Positions 1 through 7,149 of a DNA stretch of 64,000 nt are shown here, one piece after another; position 1 is the first letter of the stretch, and each line of letters begins with the position of its first letter. A model generated the notes under the pieces. That model saw only the letters and a list, made by a program, of their open reading frames with translations. It did no database searches and was not told where the DNA came from. This DNA is from Butyrivibrio fibrisolvens. Its GTDB lineage: Bacteria; Bacillota; Clostridia; Lachnospirales; Lachnospiraceae. The position numbers and the translations under genes are program-made. The DNA is taken from positions 3,968,001 through 4,032,000 of the forward strand of contig NZ_CP146963.1 of NCBI RefSeq assembly GCF_037113525.1. The letters are read 5' to 3'.

Positions 1-1095
1 GATCGGCATGAAATCGGTACAATAACCGATTATCATGTTGTCAGTCAGCAGCATCCTTGCCAGGCTTCCGGGCACAAATATCATAAGGAGCGATATAGGC
101 ACATTCACAAGTGTAGAGAGCATCAGGCCCTGTCTTACTCCTGTGCGTATCCTGTCATATTTGCCAGCGCCCTTATTTTGCCCCACAAAGGTCATCATGG
201 AAAGACCTACGGACATTCCGAACTGCTCAAAGAGTGATGCAAATTTCATGCAGGCTGAATAGGCTGCCACATATGCACTTCCCATAAGATTTACGAAGTA
301 CTGCAATACCATGGCCCCTGCAGCTGTGACCGAATTCATAAGTGCCACAGGAAGTCCTATTTTCATCAGTTCAACCAATATATTCTTTTCATCTGCTATT
401 TCTGACGTGTCTTTTCCCAGACTCATAAAATCGATGGTTCTAAGCTTTTTAAGGCACAAAAGGTATGATACAAACTGAGAGACCACTGTTGCCACTGCTG
501 CTCCGACAACTCCTGTGCCAAAGGCCATTATGAAAATAATATCAAGCATGATGTTCACGAGTGATGAACAGATCATAGCAGTGAGGGGCGTTCTGGAATC
601 TCCCATTGACTGGAGAATTGTAATCTCAAGGTTATTCATAACCGTCACTACAATTCCCAATAAGATCACAGCAAAATATCTATACGAATCGTCAAAGATA
701 TCTTCAGGAGTGTTCAAGAACGTCAGCATCTTATTGAGCAAAGAAACGCATACAACAGTAAAGGCTATTCCAAACGTGATACTGAGCTTCTTGGCTGCTC
801 TGATGTATGCATTCAGCATAGCCATATCGTTTTTTCCAAAGCTCTGGGCAAAGGTTATGCCAAATCCTCTGGTCATCCCCACAACAAATCCAAGTATAAG
901 GAAGTTAAGTGTCCCGGTTGCCCCAACAGCAGCCAGCGCCTGATCCGAGATTCCCTTGCCAACTATAATGCTATCCACAAGACTATATAGTTGTTGGAAA
1001 AGATTTCCCCATAATAAGGGCAAAAAGAACAGTATGATCTGTTTCATACTGTTTCCTGAGGTCATATTTTGTGTGGTCTGTTCTGTATTTGTCAT
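1..1095 (-). CDS. MATE family multidrug/Na+-driven efflux transporter (partial, C-terminus outside window)
   Basis: The minus-strand frame is open from an ATG at 1095 to the window edge, giving 365 residues of a protein that is usually about 450. It begins MTNTEQTTQNMTSGN and then runs into hydrophobic helices with MATE-type features: FFLPLLWGNLFQQLYSLVDS followed by IIVGKGISDQALAAVGATG in the first two helices, and a second half with GLPVALMNSVTAAGA and YVAAYSACMKFASLFEQFG. MATE proteins are inner-membrane antiporters that expel cationic drugs or metabolites using Na+ or H+. The purine-rich stretch before the ATG is only a weak ribosome binding site. The gene follows the esterase gene by about 50 bases on the same strand. 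The substrate cannot be inferred. Confidence 0.88.
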   Translation of the reverse strand, partial: MTNTEQTTQNMTSGNSMKQIILFFLPLLWGNLFQQLYSLVDSIIVGKGISDQALAAVGATGTLNFLILGFVVGMTRGFGITFAQSFGKNDMAMLNAYIRAAKKLSITFGIAFTVVCVSLLNKMLTFLNTPEDIFDDSYRYFAVILLGIVVTVMNNLEITILQSMGDSRTPLTAMICSSLVNIMLDIIFIMAFGTGVVGAAVATVVSQFVSYLLCLKKLRTIDFMSLGKDTSEIADEKNILVELMKIGLPVALMNSVTAAGAMVLQYFVNLMGSAYVAAYSACMKFASLFEQFGMSVGLSMMTFVGQNKGAGKYDRIRTGVRQGLMLSTLVNVPISLLMIFVPGSLARMLLTDNMIIGYCTDFMPI

Positions 1096-1145
1096 GGCCG
1101 CTCTCTTTGGTCTTTCTCTTGATGTTAATTATTTATTAGTTAAGA

Positions 1146-1808
1146 TCATTTAAGTATCCAGGCTATTCCCTTTGCAAGACGCAGATCCGCATCTTTGAAA
1201 TGATTTCCGGGATTCATTTCAAACGTAGTTTCTATGCCCTTATTCTTGTATTGATCATAAACTTTTCCGGTCTTATCTTCAACTGTGCTAAGAAGCGCGT
1301 TGCGAGTGCGCGCCTCTCTATCGCCAAGGGAAAAATATACTCTTGAAGGCATTTTACCAAAATTATTTTTTTCTGCATATTCTAAAAATGAAGGATACCA
1401 CATAGATCCGGATGCACTTACTGCTCTTGAGAACACATCAGTCCTGTACAAGCTGTAAATAGCGAACAATCCTCCAAGTGAATAGCCTGCAATAGCCGTA
1501 TATTCAGGCTCTGCACCAAGCTCAGCTTTTATAGCAGGGATTATGCTTCCAGTCAGCTTATCAAGATATTTATCTGCCCCTCCTGTGTAGGGGCTATCAT
1601 TTTTATACAAAGGAGCACATTCCCAGGGGGACATCTCCTCATTCCAGTTGATATCACTTATAACAGCAAGATTCAGCTCTTTTTCCGCTATAGTACAAAG
1701 CGCGCTATAAACATCACTTCCATTGCCCTGAAATGTATTCATGACTATGAGTGGCGCAGCTTTCCCCTTTTCACCATATATATAGATATGCTTTCCTTCA
1801 GCTATCAT
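1146..1808 (-). CDS. Putative alpha/beta-hydrolase esterase (esterase D / enterochelin-esterase-like)
   Basis: A 220-residue protein with an alpha/beta-hydrolase core. The nucleophile elbow GYSLGG places the catalytic serine at about residue 110. SLGDRE (Asp about 163) and the C-terminal GNHF (His about 203) supply plausible acid and histidine of the triad. The GxSxGG elbow followed by a short C-terminal domain is typical of the Esterase (PF00756) family, which hydrolyses S-formylglutathione, siderophore or acyl-sugar esters. There is no signal peptide, so it should act in the cytoplasm. Its ATG overlaps the stop of the upstream GNAT gene (ATGA), so the two are probably translationally coupled. 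The true substrate is unknown. Confidence 0.8.
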   Translation of the reverse strand: MIAEGKHIYIYGEKGKAAPLIVMNTFQGNGSDVYSALCTIAEKELNLAVISDINWNEEMSPWECAPLYKNDSPYTGGADKYLDKLTGSIIPAIKAELGAEPEYTAIAGYSLGGLFAIYSLYRTDVFSRAVSASGSMWYPSFLEYAEKNNFGKMPSRVYFSLGDREARTRNALLSTVEDKTGKVYDQYKNKGIETTFEMNPGNHFKDADLRLAKGIAWILK

Positions 1809-2272
1809 TTTGCATCTCCACTAAGTTCCATTTCATTATTCATTTTTACAAAGCCATACTTCTCATACAGAGGCCTTCCCATATCAGTAGCTTCAAGAGA
1901 AATCGCTGTTATTCCCCTGCTCTTAGCATTCTTCACAAGAAGATCCAGTGTTTTATAAGCAATGCCTTGTCTTCGATAGGCCGGAGCGGTATACATGTTC
2001 ATAATATAGGCCTTTTCACCGCTTGGATTATGGTAAGTAGGCATGACCTTGAAATAGCTCACACCTCCGGCACCTACAAATGTATCTCCATCGGATACTA
2101 AATATGCAGTATGCGTATTATCTGTAAGTGCTCTGGAATAGTATTCTCTGGATTCCTTCTCCACTTCTGACATGTCGACACCTGCATCAAGCCCATTTGC
2201 GGCCCTAAGCACTTCTATTCTTGTAGTAACAAGCATATCAATATCTTCTAAAGTTGCCTTTCTGAAATCCAT
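1805..2272 (-). CDS. GNAT family N-acetyltransferase
   Basis: A 155-residue single-domain GCN5-related acetyltransferase. The acetyl-CoA pyrophosphate-binding signature RRQGIA lies at about residues 100-105, after the central strand KAYIMNMYTAPAYR. A C-terminal GRPLYEKYGFVKM matches the usual GNAT end (YEKxGF). It transfers an acetyl group from acetyl-CoA to an amine on an unidentified small molecule or protein. The ATG at 2272 follows AGAGGACG, a reasonable ribosome binding site. It overlaps the downstream esterase by four bases, so the pair forms a small operon. Nothing in the sequence reveals the acceptor. Confidence 0.85.
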   Translation of the reverse strand: MDFRKATLEDIDMLVTTRIEVLRAANGLDAGVDMSEVEKESREYYSRALTDNTHTAYLVSDGDTFVGAGGVSYFKVMPTYHNPSGEKAYIMNMYTAPAYRRQGIAYKTLDLLVKNAKSRGITAISLEATDMGRPLYEKYGFVKMNNEMELSGDAK

Positions 2273-2332
2273 TTTTCGTCCTCTTATCCCATACCATATA
2301 CTTTAGCAATGATTATAATTCATTTGAGACAT

Positions 2333-2518
2333 TTATTGCTTCTGTATTTTTTCGAAATGCCTTCTGTCTGCAATATAGCTATCTTGCCTTTTTGCACACA
2401 TGGTCTCAGGCTTCTCAGATTTGATAGTCAAAAGGATTCTATTGGCTTCTTCTATGCTAAGATCTGACAAATTCTTAAAAGGGCCGATTTTCTTGTCATA
2501 ATAATGGTATAAAAGCAT
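2333..2518 (-). pseudogene. Short ORF, probably the truncated N-terminus of a larger conserved Firmicutes protein
   Basis: A 61-codon ORF starting MLLYHYYDKKIGPFKNLSDL, with GGAG five bases before the ATG at 2518 (an in-frame GTG two codons earlier lies inside that ribosome binding site). I recall full-length Firmicutes proteins of unknown function that start with a very similar LLYHYF...IGPFRNLSDL block, followed by an arginine/tyrosine-rich stretch and a longer C-terminal domain. Here the reading frame stops just after FEKIQKQ, where such proteins would continue. It is therefore more likely a remnant than an intact small gene, but family membership is from memory and no homologue could be searched. 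The ribosome binding site is intact. Confidence 0.5.
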
Positions 2519-2621
2519 ATTCACTCCGCCATTTCTCTCATTTTATTACATACATTTACAGTATGCGATATAATATACCGGCATGCAAATCAATTAATTA
2601 CAGTTCACCCGAGGTATTCAT

Positions 2622-3410
2622 TCATCTGAGATATTTATCCGCCAATTCGCTGACAATCCTTGTATTCAAAACATCCTGTTCCGTCTCAAACGTAAGGATT
2701 AAGCGCTCTCCGGGAAGTATCCCGTTCATTTGATAGCTATTGAGCTTTTTAACCGCCTTGGTGGCGTATTCAGGCTTGTCCATCATCCCTTCGTGCTCCC
2801 AATAAATCTCTTTTCGTAGTTTTCTCGAAAGGAATGTGAAATCGGGATAGACTATCCCATAACCTGATAGGCTTAATGGTTTTTCATACTTATATGGAAT
2901 ATTGTTCCGGTAAAAGAAATCGGCAAGGATTTTCTCCGACTTTGATCGGACACGTTCTCCTTTCTCTGTAAGAATTACAGGCATTCCTTCTTTGAAAGCT
3001 TTGCCAACATATGGCTCTGAGTACCATTGTTCTTGTAATTGGCTAAATGTTTGCTCAACCGGAGTGATTAGTTTCTGTCTCTCAGGGTGTAGCGACGTAA
3101 ATAGTTGTTCAAGCTCATCATCATTATAATTCTTGAGGCATCTGGCAATATGCTTGGCTCTTGCCTCAGCAGTCTTAAGTACTGTATCATTATATGCTTT
3201 CTGTGCCAGTTGACGAGGAAGCTGTACATTATCCCTTGGGATATACTCTCCATATCTGTCATCTACGCACTGATAATATCTGGCCACTCCGTGATCAACT
3301 GATATGCGAAGTCGTCCTTCAGGAGTAGCAATATCTTTTTCTTTTGTATTAGCTATTATGCCTCGCAGGTGCTTTTGCTCCTGTAAAAGCATTTCTCTTA
3401 ATCCATACAA
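2622..3410 (-). CDS. Conserved hypothetical protein with a PD-(D/E)XK nuclease-like C-terminal domain
   Basis: A 262-residue protein. The N-terminal about 130 residues are charged and helical, with no recognised domain. The C-terminal half carries a restriction-endonuclease-like arrangement: KSEKILADFF (Glu about 159), YPDFTF (Asp about 190) and EIYWEHEG (Glu about 205, 207), the order expected for a PD-(D/E)XK fold, although the canonical lysine is replaced (E-H-E). The frame begins with TTG at 3410, eight bases after AGAGG; the first in-frame ATG is at 3392 and lacks a site. Similar proteins of unknown function occur in Firmicutes, as far as I recall. It is transcribed away from the interspaced repeat array at 3536-3945, which lies 125 bases upstream of its start. 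Nuclease activity is inference. Confidence 0.7.
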   Translation of the reverse strand: MYGLREMLLQEQKHLRGIIANTKEKDIATPEGRLRISVDHGVARYYQCVDDRYGEYIPRDNVQLPRQLAQKAYNDTVLKTAEARAKHIARCLKNYNDDELEQLFTSLHPERQKLITPVEQTFSQLQEQWYSEPYVGKAFKEGMPVILTEKGERVRSKSEKILADFFYRNNIPYKYEKPLSLSGYGIVYPDFTFLSRKLRKEIYWEHEGMMDKPEYATKAVKKLNSYQMNGILPGERLILTFETEQDVLNTRIVSELADKYLR

Positions 3411-3535
3411 TTATTTTTCCTCTTTTCTTTTATATTTTCTTTCGATTGGTGATAATAATAAGTATTTTCTTGTGTTGAAGCTGTTTTCTTTGTTGTTTTC
3501 TTTGTTGTTTTCTTTTTTCTTTAGGAGATTATGAA
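3411..3535. other. Polypyrimidine-rich leader between the repeat array and the PD-(D/E)XK-like gene
   Basis: A 125-base stretch that is almost all T and C on the plus strand (A/G on the coding minus strand). It includes three back-to-back copies of a 12-base unit reading TTTGTTGTTTTC near 3487-3520. I see no convincing promoter and no ORF. The purine-rich minus strand ends in AGAGGAAAAATAA just before the TTG start at 3410, so at least the end acts as a ribosome binding site. Confidence 0.6.
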
Positions 3536-3945
3536 TTGATTCAAATAAGATTTTATTAAGAATAGGTCAATTTTTTTCATCAGAATATGATTCAAATAGA
3601 GCATTAGTAGAAATGAAGTCAACTAGCTACTTAGTCTTACATTGACTCATTTTGAATAAGACCGGATTTGTAGTCATCTGATTACAGCTCGACACTTGAC
3701 TCATGTACAGAATTATGGAATTGCGGTCATAGATATTCCCAAAGACAATTGACTCATTTTGGAATTACCTGATTTAAGGTCAACACCTCCCCGTACAATA
3801 GTTGACCCATATATGAGAAAACTGGATTTGCAGTCAAATCCTCAACCGTAGCTGGTTGACTTATATAGAATAATCTTGGAATTGCAGTCAATCTGACACA
3901 CTGCGATCATTGACTCAAACAGAATAAAACAAGATTTGTAGTCAA
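3536..3945. repeat. Degenerate interspaced repeat array: eight 34-36-base units separated by unrelated 16-19-base spacers
   Basis: Unit positions are 3536-3570, 3587-3622, 3642-3676, 3696-3729, 3749-3783, 3802-3837, 3856-3891 and 3910-3945. Each unit starts TTGACTCA or a close variant, usually contains GAATAA and GGATTTG (or GAATTG), and ends AGTCAA or GGTCA. The ends are inverted complements (TTGACT/AGTCAA), so each unit could fold as a hairpin. The start-to-start spacing is 51, 55, 54, 53, 53, 54 and 54 bases. The seven intervening sequences share no obvious similarity and are richer in GC than the units. The two leftmost units are the most diverged (TTGATTCAAATA type), as in an array decaying at one end. 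No cas gene, transposase or Nop-domain gene is visible nearby. See findings for interpretation. Confidence 0.8.
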
Positions 3946-4067
3946 GAACACTAAGAAGCACAAACCAATAGACATGCCTAAATAGGGTCTTTGAAGCATC
4001 TTCTAGTATCTTATAGAATCGTAAAGTGAAATTTTTAATTCCCGAATAGGAACGACTTAAATAGAAA

Positions 4068-4092
4068 ACCGGAAGCCACATGGGCTTCCGGT
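4068..4092 (-). terminator. Rho-independent terminator after rpsI
   Basis: A perfect 10-base stem, ACCGGAAGCC paired with GGCTTCCGGT with a short loop, followed on the minus strand by TTTTCTATTT. It lies 50 bases after the rpsI stop and ends the rplM-rpsI transcript before the repeat array. Confidence 0.9.
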
Positions 4093-4143
4093 AATAAATC
4101 TTTGAATATTTCCGAAGAAATAATATTCTGCAATAGCAGATGA

Positions 4144-4542
4144 TTATCTCTTCGAGAACTGTGGAGCACGACGTGCTTTCTTGAGACCTGGTTTCTTTCT
4201 TTCCTTCATACGAGGATCTCTTGTAAGGAATCCAGCCTTCTTAAGTGTAGGTCTGTACTCCTCAGAATCAGCCTGAAGAAGTGCACGAGAAATGCCGTGA
4301 CGGATAGCACCAGCCTGACCTGTTGTACCGCCGCCTCTAACTGTTACAACTACGTCGAACTTCTCAGAAGTCTCTGTAGCTACGAGTGGCTGACGAACGA
4401 TTGTCTTAAGTGTTTCAAGACCGAAATAATCGTCAATGTTTCTCTTATTGATTGTTATATTTCCCTTACCAGGGTGAAGGTATACACGTGCAACAGAACT
4501 CTTTCTTCTGCCGGTACCATAATATGTTGCTGCTTTAGCCAT
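4144..4542 (-). CDS. rpsI: 30S ribosomal protein S9 (uS9)
   Basis: A 132-residue S9, starting MAKAATYYGTGRRKSSVARV and ending in the conserved KKPGLKKARRAPQFSKR tail, whose basic C-terminus reaches the P-site tRNA on the 30S head. The ATG at 4542 is preceded by AAAGGAG. The frame can be extended upstream through a TTG to 4560, but that extension is only the ribosome binding site translated (MKGEFK), so I reject it. It follows rplM closely, the standard rplM-rpsI pair, and is followed by a strong terminator at 4068-4092. Confidence 0.98.
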   Translation of the reverse strand: MAKAATYYGTGRRKSSVARVYLHPGKGNITINKRNIDDYFGLETLKTIVRQPLVATETSEKFDVVVTVRGGGTTGQAGAIRHGISRALLQADSEEYRPTLKKAGFLTRDPRMKERKKPGLKKARRAPQFSKR

Positions 4543-4570
4543 TTTGAATTCTCCTTTCAATTACCTGTAA

Positions 4571-4999
4571 TTAAAAATCCAGTACTTCAGGCTTCTGAGC
4601 AGCGTGATTGTGCTCTGGTCCTGCATATACATGAAGCTTTGTGTACATTTCTCTTCCAAGAGAACCCTTAGGGAGCATGCCCTTAACAGCGTGCTCGATA
4701 ACTCTTTCAGGGTGAGTGTTAAGCATCTCACGAAGTGTAGCCTGCTTCTGACCACCAACGTAATCTGTGTGGTGCCAGTAAATCTTCTGATCAAGCTTCT
4801 TACCTGTAACTTTGATCTTCTCAGCGTTTACTACGATTACGAAATCGCCTGTATCAATGTTAGGTGTGTAGATAGCTTTGTTCTTTCCTCTAAGGACGTT
4901 AGCTACTTCTGTAGCAAGACGACCAAGTGTCTTATCTGTTGCATCAACTACGTACCATTTCTTCTCTACGTTAGTTGCGCTTGGCATGAATGTTTTCAT
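4571..4999 (-). CDS. rplM: 50S ribosomal protein L13 (uL13)
   Basis: A 142-residue L13, an early assembly protein of the large subunit. Recognised by MPSATNVEKKWYVVDATDKT, LGRLATEVANVLRGK and the C-terminal LHVYAGPEHNHAAQKPEVL. The start is the ATG at 4999, four codons upstream of MPSATN, with GGAGG seven bases before it. A 68-codon upstream extension is open in frame, but it matches nothing in the family and covers the structured leader. It is the first gene of the rplM-rpsI operon, with its own promoter at 5285-5314. Confidence 0.97.
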   Translation of the reverse strand: MKTFMPSATNVEKKWYVVDATDKTLGRLATEVANVLRGKNKAIYTPNIDTGDFVIVVNAEKIKVTGKKLDQKIYWHHTDYVGGQKQATLREMLNTHPERVIEHAVKGMLPKGSLGREMYTKLHVYAGPEHNHAAQKPEVLDF

Positions 5000-5280
5000 C
5001 GTATTACCTCCATAGTTACTGTGACTATATACTATGAAAAGAACTGCCGCCAGCCTTTTCACGTTACAGAAACCCTTCACCTGATTTCTGCCATGATATA
5101 TACGAAGCACTAAAGTCCGTGGATAGACTTCTCTGTTTGTGAGGCAGACGCTTCGCGGTGCCGATGCACCTATGAAAACCGCACCATGAAGGCAAGTTTT
5201 CACTGTATCATTGGAAGCTTACCGGGTCTTCCGAATGATATTAACAAATTAAATGTGTAACAAAAAATCGTCACACAGCA
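5000..5280 (-). promoter_or_regulatory. Candidate structured 5' leader of rplM-rpsI
   Basis: About 280 bases lie between the rplM start and its promoter, far more than a simple leader needs. On the minus strand, near the transcript start, ATCATTCGGAAG can pair with CTTCCAATGAT ten bases later (5205-5233), and further GC-rich blocks follow up to the ribosome binding site. L13 leaders that sense the protein are known in Firmicutes (Rfam L13_leader), so autogenous control is plausible. I could not fold or align the sequence, so identity with that family is not established. Confidence 0.45.
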
Positions 5281-5284
5281 ATAT

Positions 5285-5314
5285 ATTTTAGTCTGATTTT
5301 AGTAGATTTGTCAA
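5285..5314 (-). promoter_or_regulatory. Sigma-A promoter of rplM-rpsI
   Basis: On the minus strand a perfect -35 box TTGACA (5309-5314) is followed after 18 bases by the -10 box TAAAAT (5285-5290). It lies between the truA stop and the rplM leader, so rplM-rpsI can be transcribed independently of the ecf-truA genes upstream. Confidence 0.8.
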
Positions 5315-5387
5315 GCATTTTATTGTAAATCATACTTACTGATTTAGGTTTTTCAGGATAATCTATTGGCATTTCTATTTCTAGTGC

Positions 5388-6143
5388 TCACAGAGATACT
5401 TCTTTATCCGGAAATTCGTACTTCATAAGGCAAAGACCGTTTGCGGGCGCTGTAGGGCCGGCTGCGGACCTGTCTTTTGCTTCAAGCATATTTATTATAT
5501 CTTCCGGCTCGCCCTTGCCTCTGCCAATCATAGCAAGCGTACCGGCTATGATCCTTACCATGTTATACAAAAAGCCTTTACCTTTTACTTCAATAACGAC
5601 TTCCTGACCTTCTCTGAACACACCTACGCTGCAAACAGTGCGTACGTGGTCAGGTGTCTGAGTCTGTGTATTACAAAATGAGGTAAAATCGTGAGTTCCT
5701 TCCAGATAATGCGCTGCTGCCTGCATCCTTTGGATATCGAGATCAAAGCTGCAATGCCAGGCATAGAGTCTTTTGACAGGGAGCATCACATCGGCGTTCC
5801 ATATCCTGTACTGATAGGTCTTGACTGTGTTACAGTGCCTTGGGTGAAAAGAACTATCGACTTCCATTGATTTCATGATCCTTATATCTTCAGGAAGCAT
5901 GCTGTTAAGGGCGTAGGAAAACTTATCCGGAGGAACGGTAGAACCTGTATCAAACACAAAGAGATTACTAAGTGCGTGAACTCCTGCATCAGTGCGGCTT
6001 GCGCCTATAAGCTCTACGTCTTCGCCTGTTAATCCTTTTAGTGCGCGCATCAGCATACCTTCTACTGTTGTAGCCTCAGGCTGATACGCTGATCCGTTAT
6101 AATTTGTGCCGTCATATGCTGTTATCAGCATTACTCTTGGCAT
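5388..6143 (-). CDS. truA: tRNA pseudouridine(38-40) synthase TruA
   Basis: A 251-residue TruA. It isomerises uridines 38-40 in the anticodon stem-loop of many tRNAs. The catalytic aspartate is Asp52 in the hallmark block ASRTDAGVHAL. Other family blocks are YDGTNYNGSAYQPEATTVEG at the N-terminus, SFHPRHCNTVKTYQYRIW, and the C-terminal FLYNMVRIIAGTL. It starts at the ATG at 6143. It is the last gene of the ecfA1-ecfA2-ecfT-truA series, the same arrangement seen upstream of rplM-rpsI in many Firmicutes. Confidence 0.97.
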   Translation of the reverse strand: MPRVMLITAYDGTNYNGSAYQPEATTVEGMLMRALKGLTGEDVELIGASRTDAGVHALSNLFVFDTGSTVPPDKFSYALNSMLPEDIRIMKSMEVDSSFHPRHCNTVKTYQYRIWNADVMLPVKRLYAWHCSFDLDIQRMQAAAHYLEGTHDFTSFCNTQTQTPDHVRTVCSVGVFREGQEVVIEVKGKGFLYNMVRIIAGTLAMIGRGKGEPEDIINMLEAKDRSAAGPTAPANGLCLMKYEFPDKEVSL

Positions 6144-6221
6144 ATTTACTCCATTTCTATAAGATCTTTAGATCTCAATAAATATTTATTATTCGATAAA
6201 TTTATAACTTTTGTCACTTCC

Positions 6222-6249
6222 TCACGAAATTTGCAGTAAATGCGAATTC
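6222..6249. repeat. Short hairpin related to one at 56381-56409 (candidate dispersed repeat)
   Basis: The sequence TCACGAAA, three bases, GCAGTAAATGCG and AATTC forms a stem with a GTAAA loop. The same arrangement is found at 56381-56409, with the stem bases changed on both sides so that pairing is kept. It lies in the truA-ecfT gap. Confidence 0.5.
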
Positions 6250-6299
6250 ACCATACAAGATCGTGAAGAATATATTTATTGTAGTTCTTTTTCCATAAG

Positions 6300-7109
6300 T
6301 CAGACCAAAAAACTCATTCTGCCACACACGATCATGGCAGCCATGAATATAATAAAGGCGGCATATGCGACAAAATCGCGATGTCTGTACATAAGTGGCT
6401 TCATCCTTGTTCTGCCTTCTCCGCCGTGATAGCACCTTGCCTCCATGGCCATGGCGAGGTCGTTGGCGCGTCTGAATGCTGAGATAAAGAGGGGGACAAG
6501 TATTGGCACAAGACTTTTGGCCTTTTTGATCATTCCGCCTGTTTCAAAGTCAGCACCTCTGGCCATCTGCGCTTTCATGATCTTATCAGTTTCTTCCATG
6601 AGGATTGGTATGAATCTAAGGGCTATGGCCATCATCATGGCGATCTCATGAACCGGAACCTTGAGCTTTTTTAACGGTCCCAGAAGAACTTCAAGGCCGT
6701 CTGTAAGCTGGTTTGGAGTGGTCGTAAGTGTCATGACTGATGATCCTGTTATTAGGAATATCAGCCTTATTGCCATTTTACCTGCAAGTATCAGGCCTTC
6801 TTTTGTAATGTTGAAGATCCAAAAAGATACAAGTGTCTCCCCAGGTGTAAGGAAGAGATTGAATAAAAATGTGATCATAAGGAGCATGAATATGGCTTTC
6901 ATTCCGCGGAATATAAATGATGGCGGAACATGTGACAGATATATGATCGCTACAAGATACGCAGCTGCTACTGCATATCCTGTCAGATTGTTTACCATAA
7001 ACAGACATATTATAAAAGCAAGCGTAGCCACTATCTTGACTCTTGGATCAAGATCATGGATGACGGATTTAGTTTGATAATACTGTCCTATAGTAATGTC
7101 TCGTAACAT
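6300..7109 (-). CDS. ecfT: ECF transporter transmembrane coupling protein EcfT
   Basis: A 269-residue membrane protein with several hydrophobic helices. It opens MLRDITIGQYYQTKSVIHDL with the DPRVKI block typical of the CbiQ/EcfT family. The cytoplasmic coupling helices carry MARGADFETGG and AMEARCYHGGEGRTR, which contain the two Ala-Arg-Gly type motifs (ARG, ARC) that contact the ATPase grooves. EcfT links the two ATPases to interchangeable vitamin- or metal-binding S components. No S-component gene is present here, so this is the shared energizing module of a group II ECF system. It follows ecfA2 by 40 bases. Confidence 0.94.
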   Translation of the reverse strand: MLRDITIGQYYQTKSVIHDLDPRVKIVATLAFIICLFMVNNLTGYAVAAAYLVAIIYLSHVPPSFIFRGMKAIFMLLMITFLFNLFLTPGETLVSFWIFNITKEGLILAGKMAIRLIFLITGSSVMTLTTTPNQLTDGLEVLLGPLKKLKVPVHEIAMMMAIALRFIPILMEETDKIMKAQMARGADFETGGMIKKAKSLVPILVPLFISAFRRANDLAMAMEARCYHGGEGRTRMKPLMYRHRDFVAYAAFIIFMAAMIVCGRMSFLV

Positions 7110-7149
7110 TGAGTTTTGTCCTTGTTTTCTATAATTCTAAATACTGATA

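Noticed and set aside
3536..3945. Calling the repeat array a CRISPR
   Set aside because: The units differ from each other at many positions, spacers are only 16-19 bases, and no cas gene is visible, so I annotated it as a repeat and not as CRISPR.
3842..4081. A 79-codon minus-strand ORF overlapping the array and the rpsI terminator
   Set aside because: It runs through two repeat units and starts inside the terminator stem, with no ribosome binding site or recognisable family.
4561..5203. N-terminally extended forms of L13, and similar extensions of S9, S13, L2, L3, S10, S7, S12 and L29
   Set aside because: The extra residues match nothing in the families and cover ribosome binding sites or leaders; internal starts have well-spaced sites.
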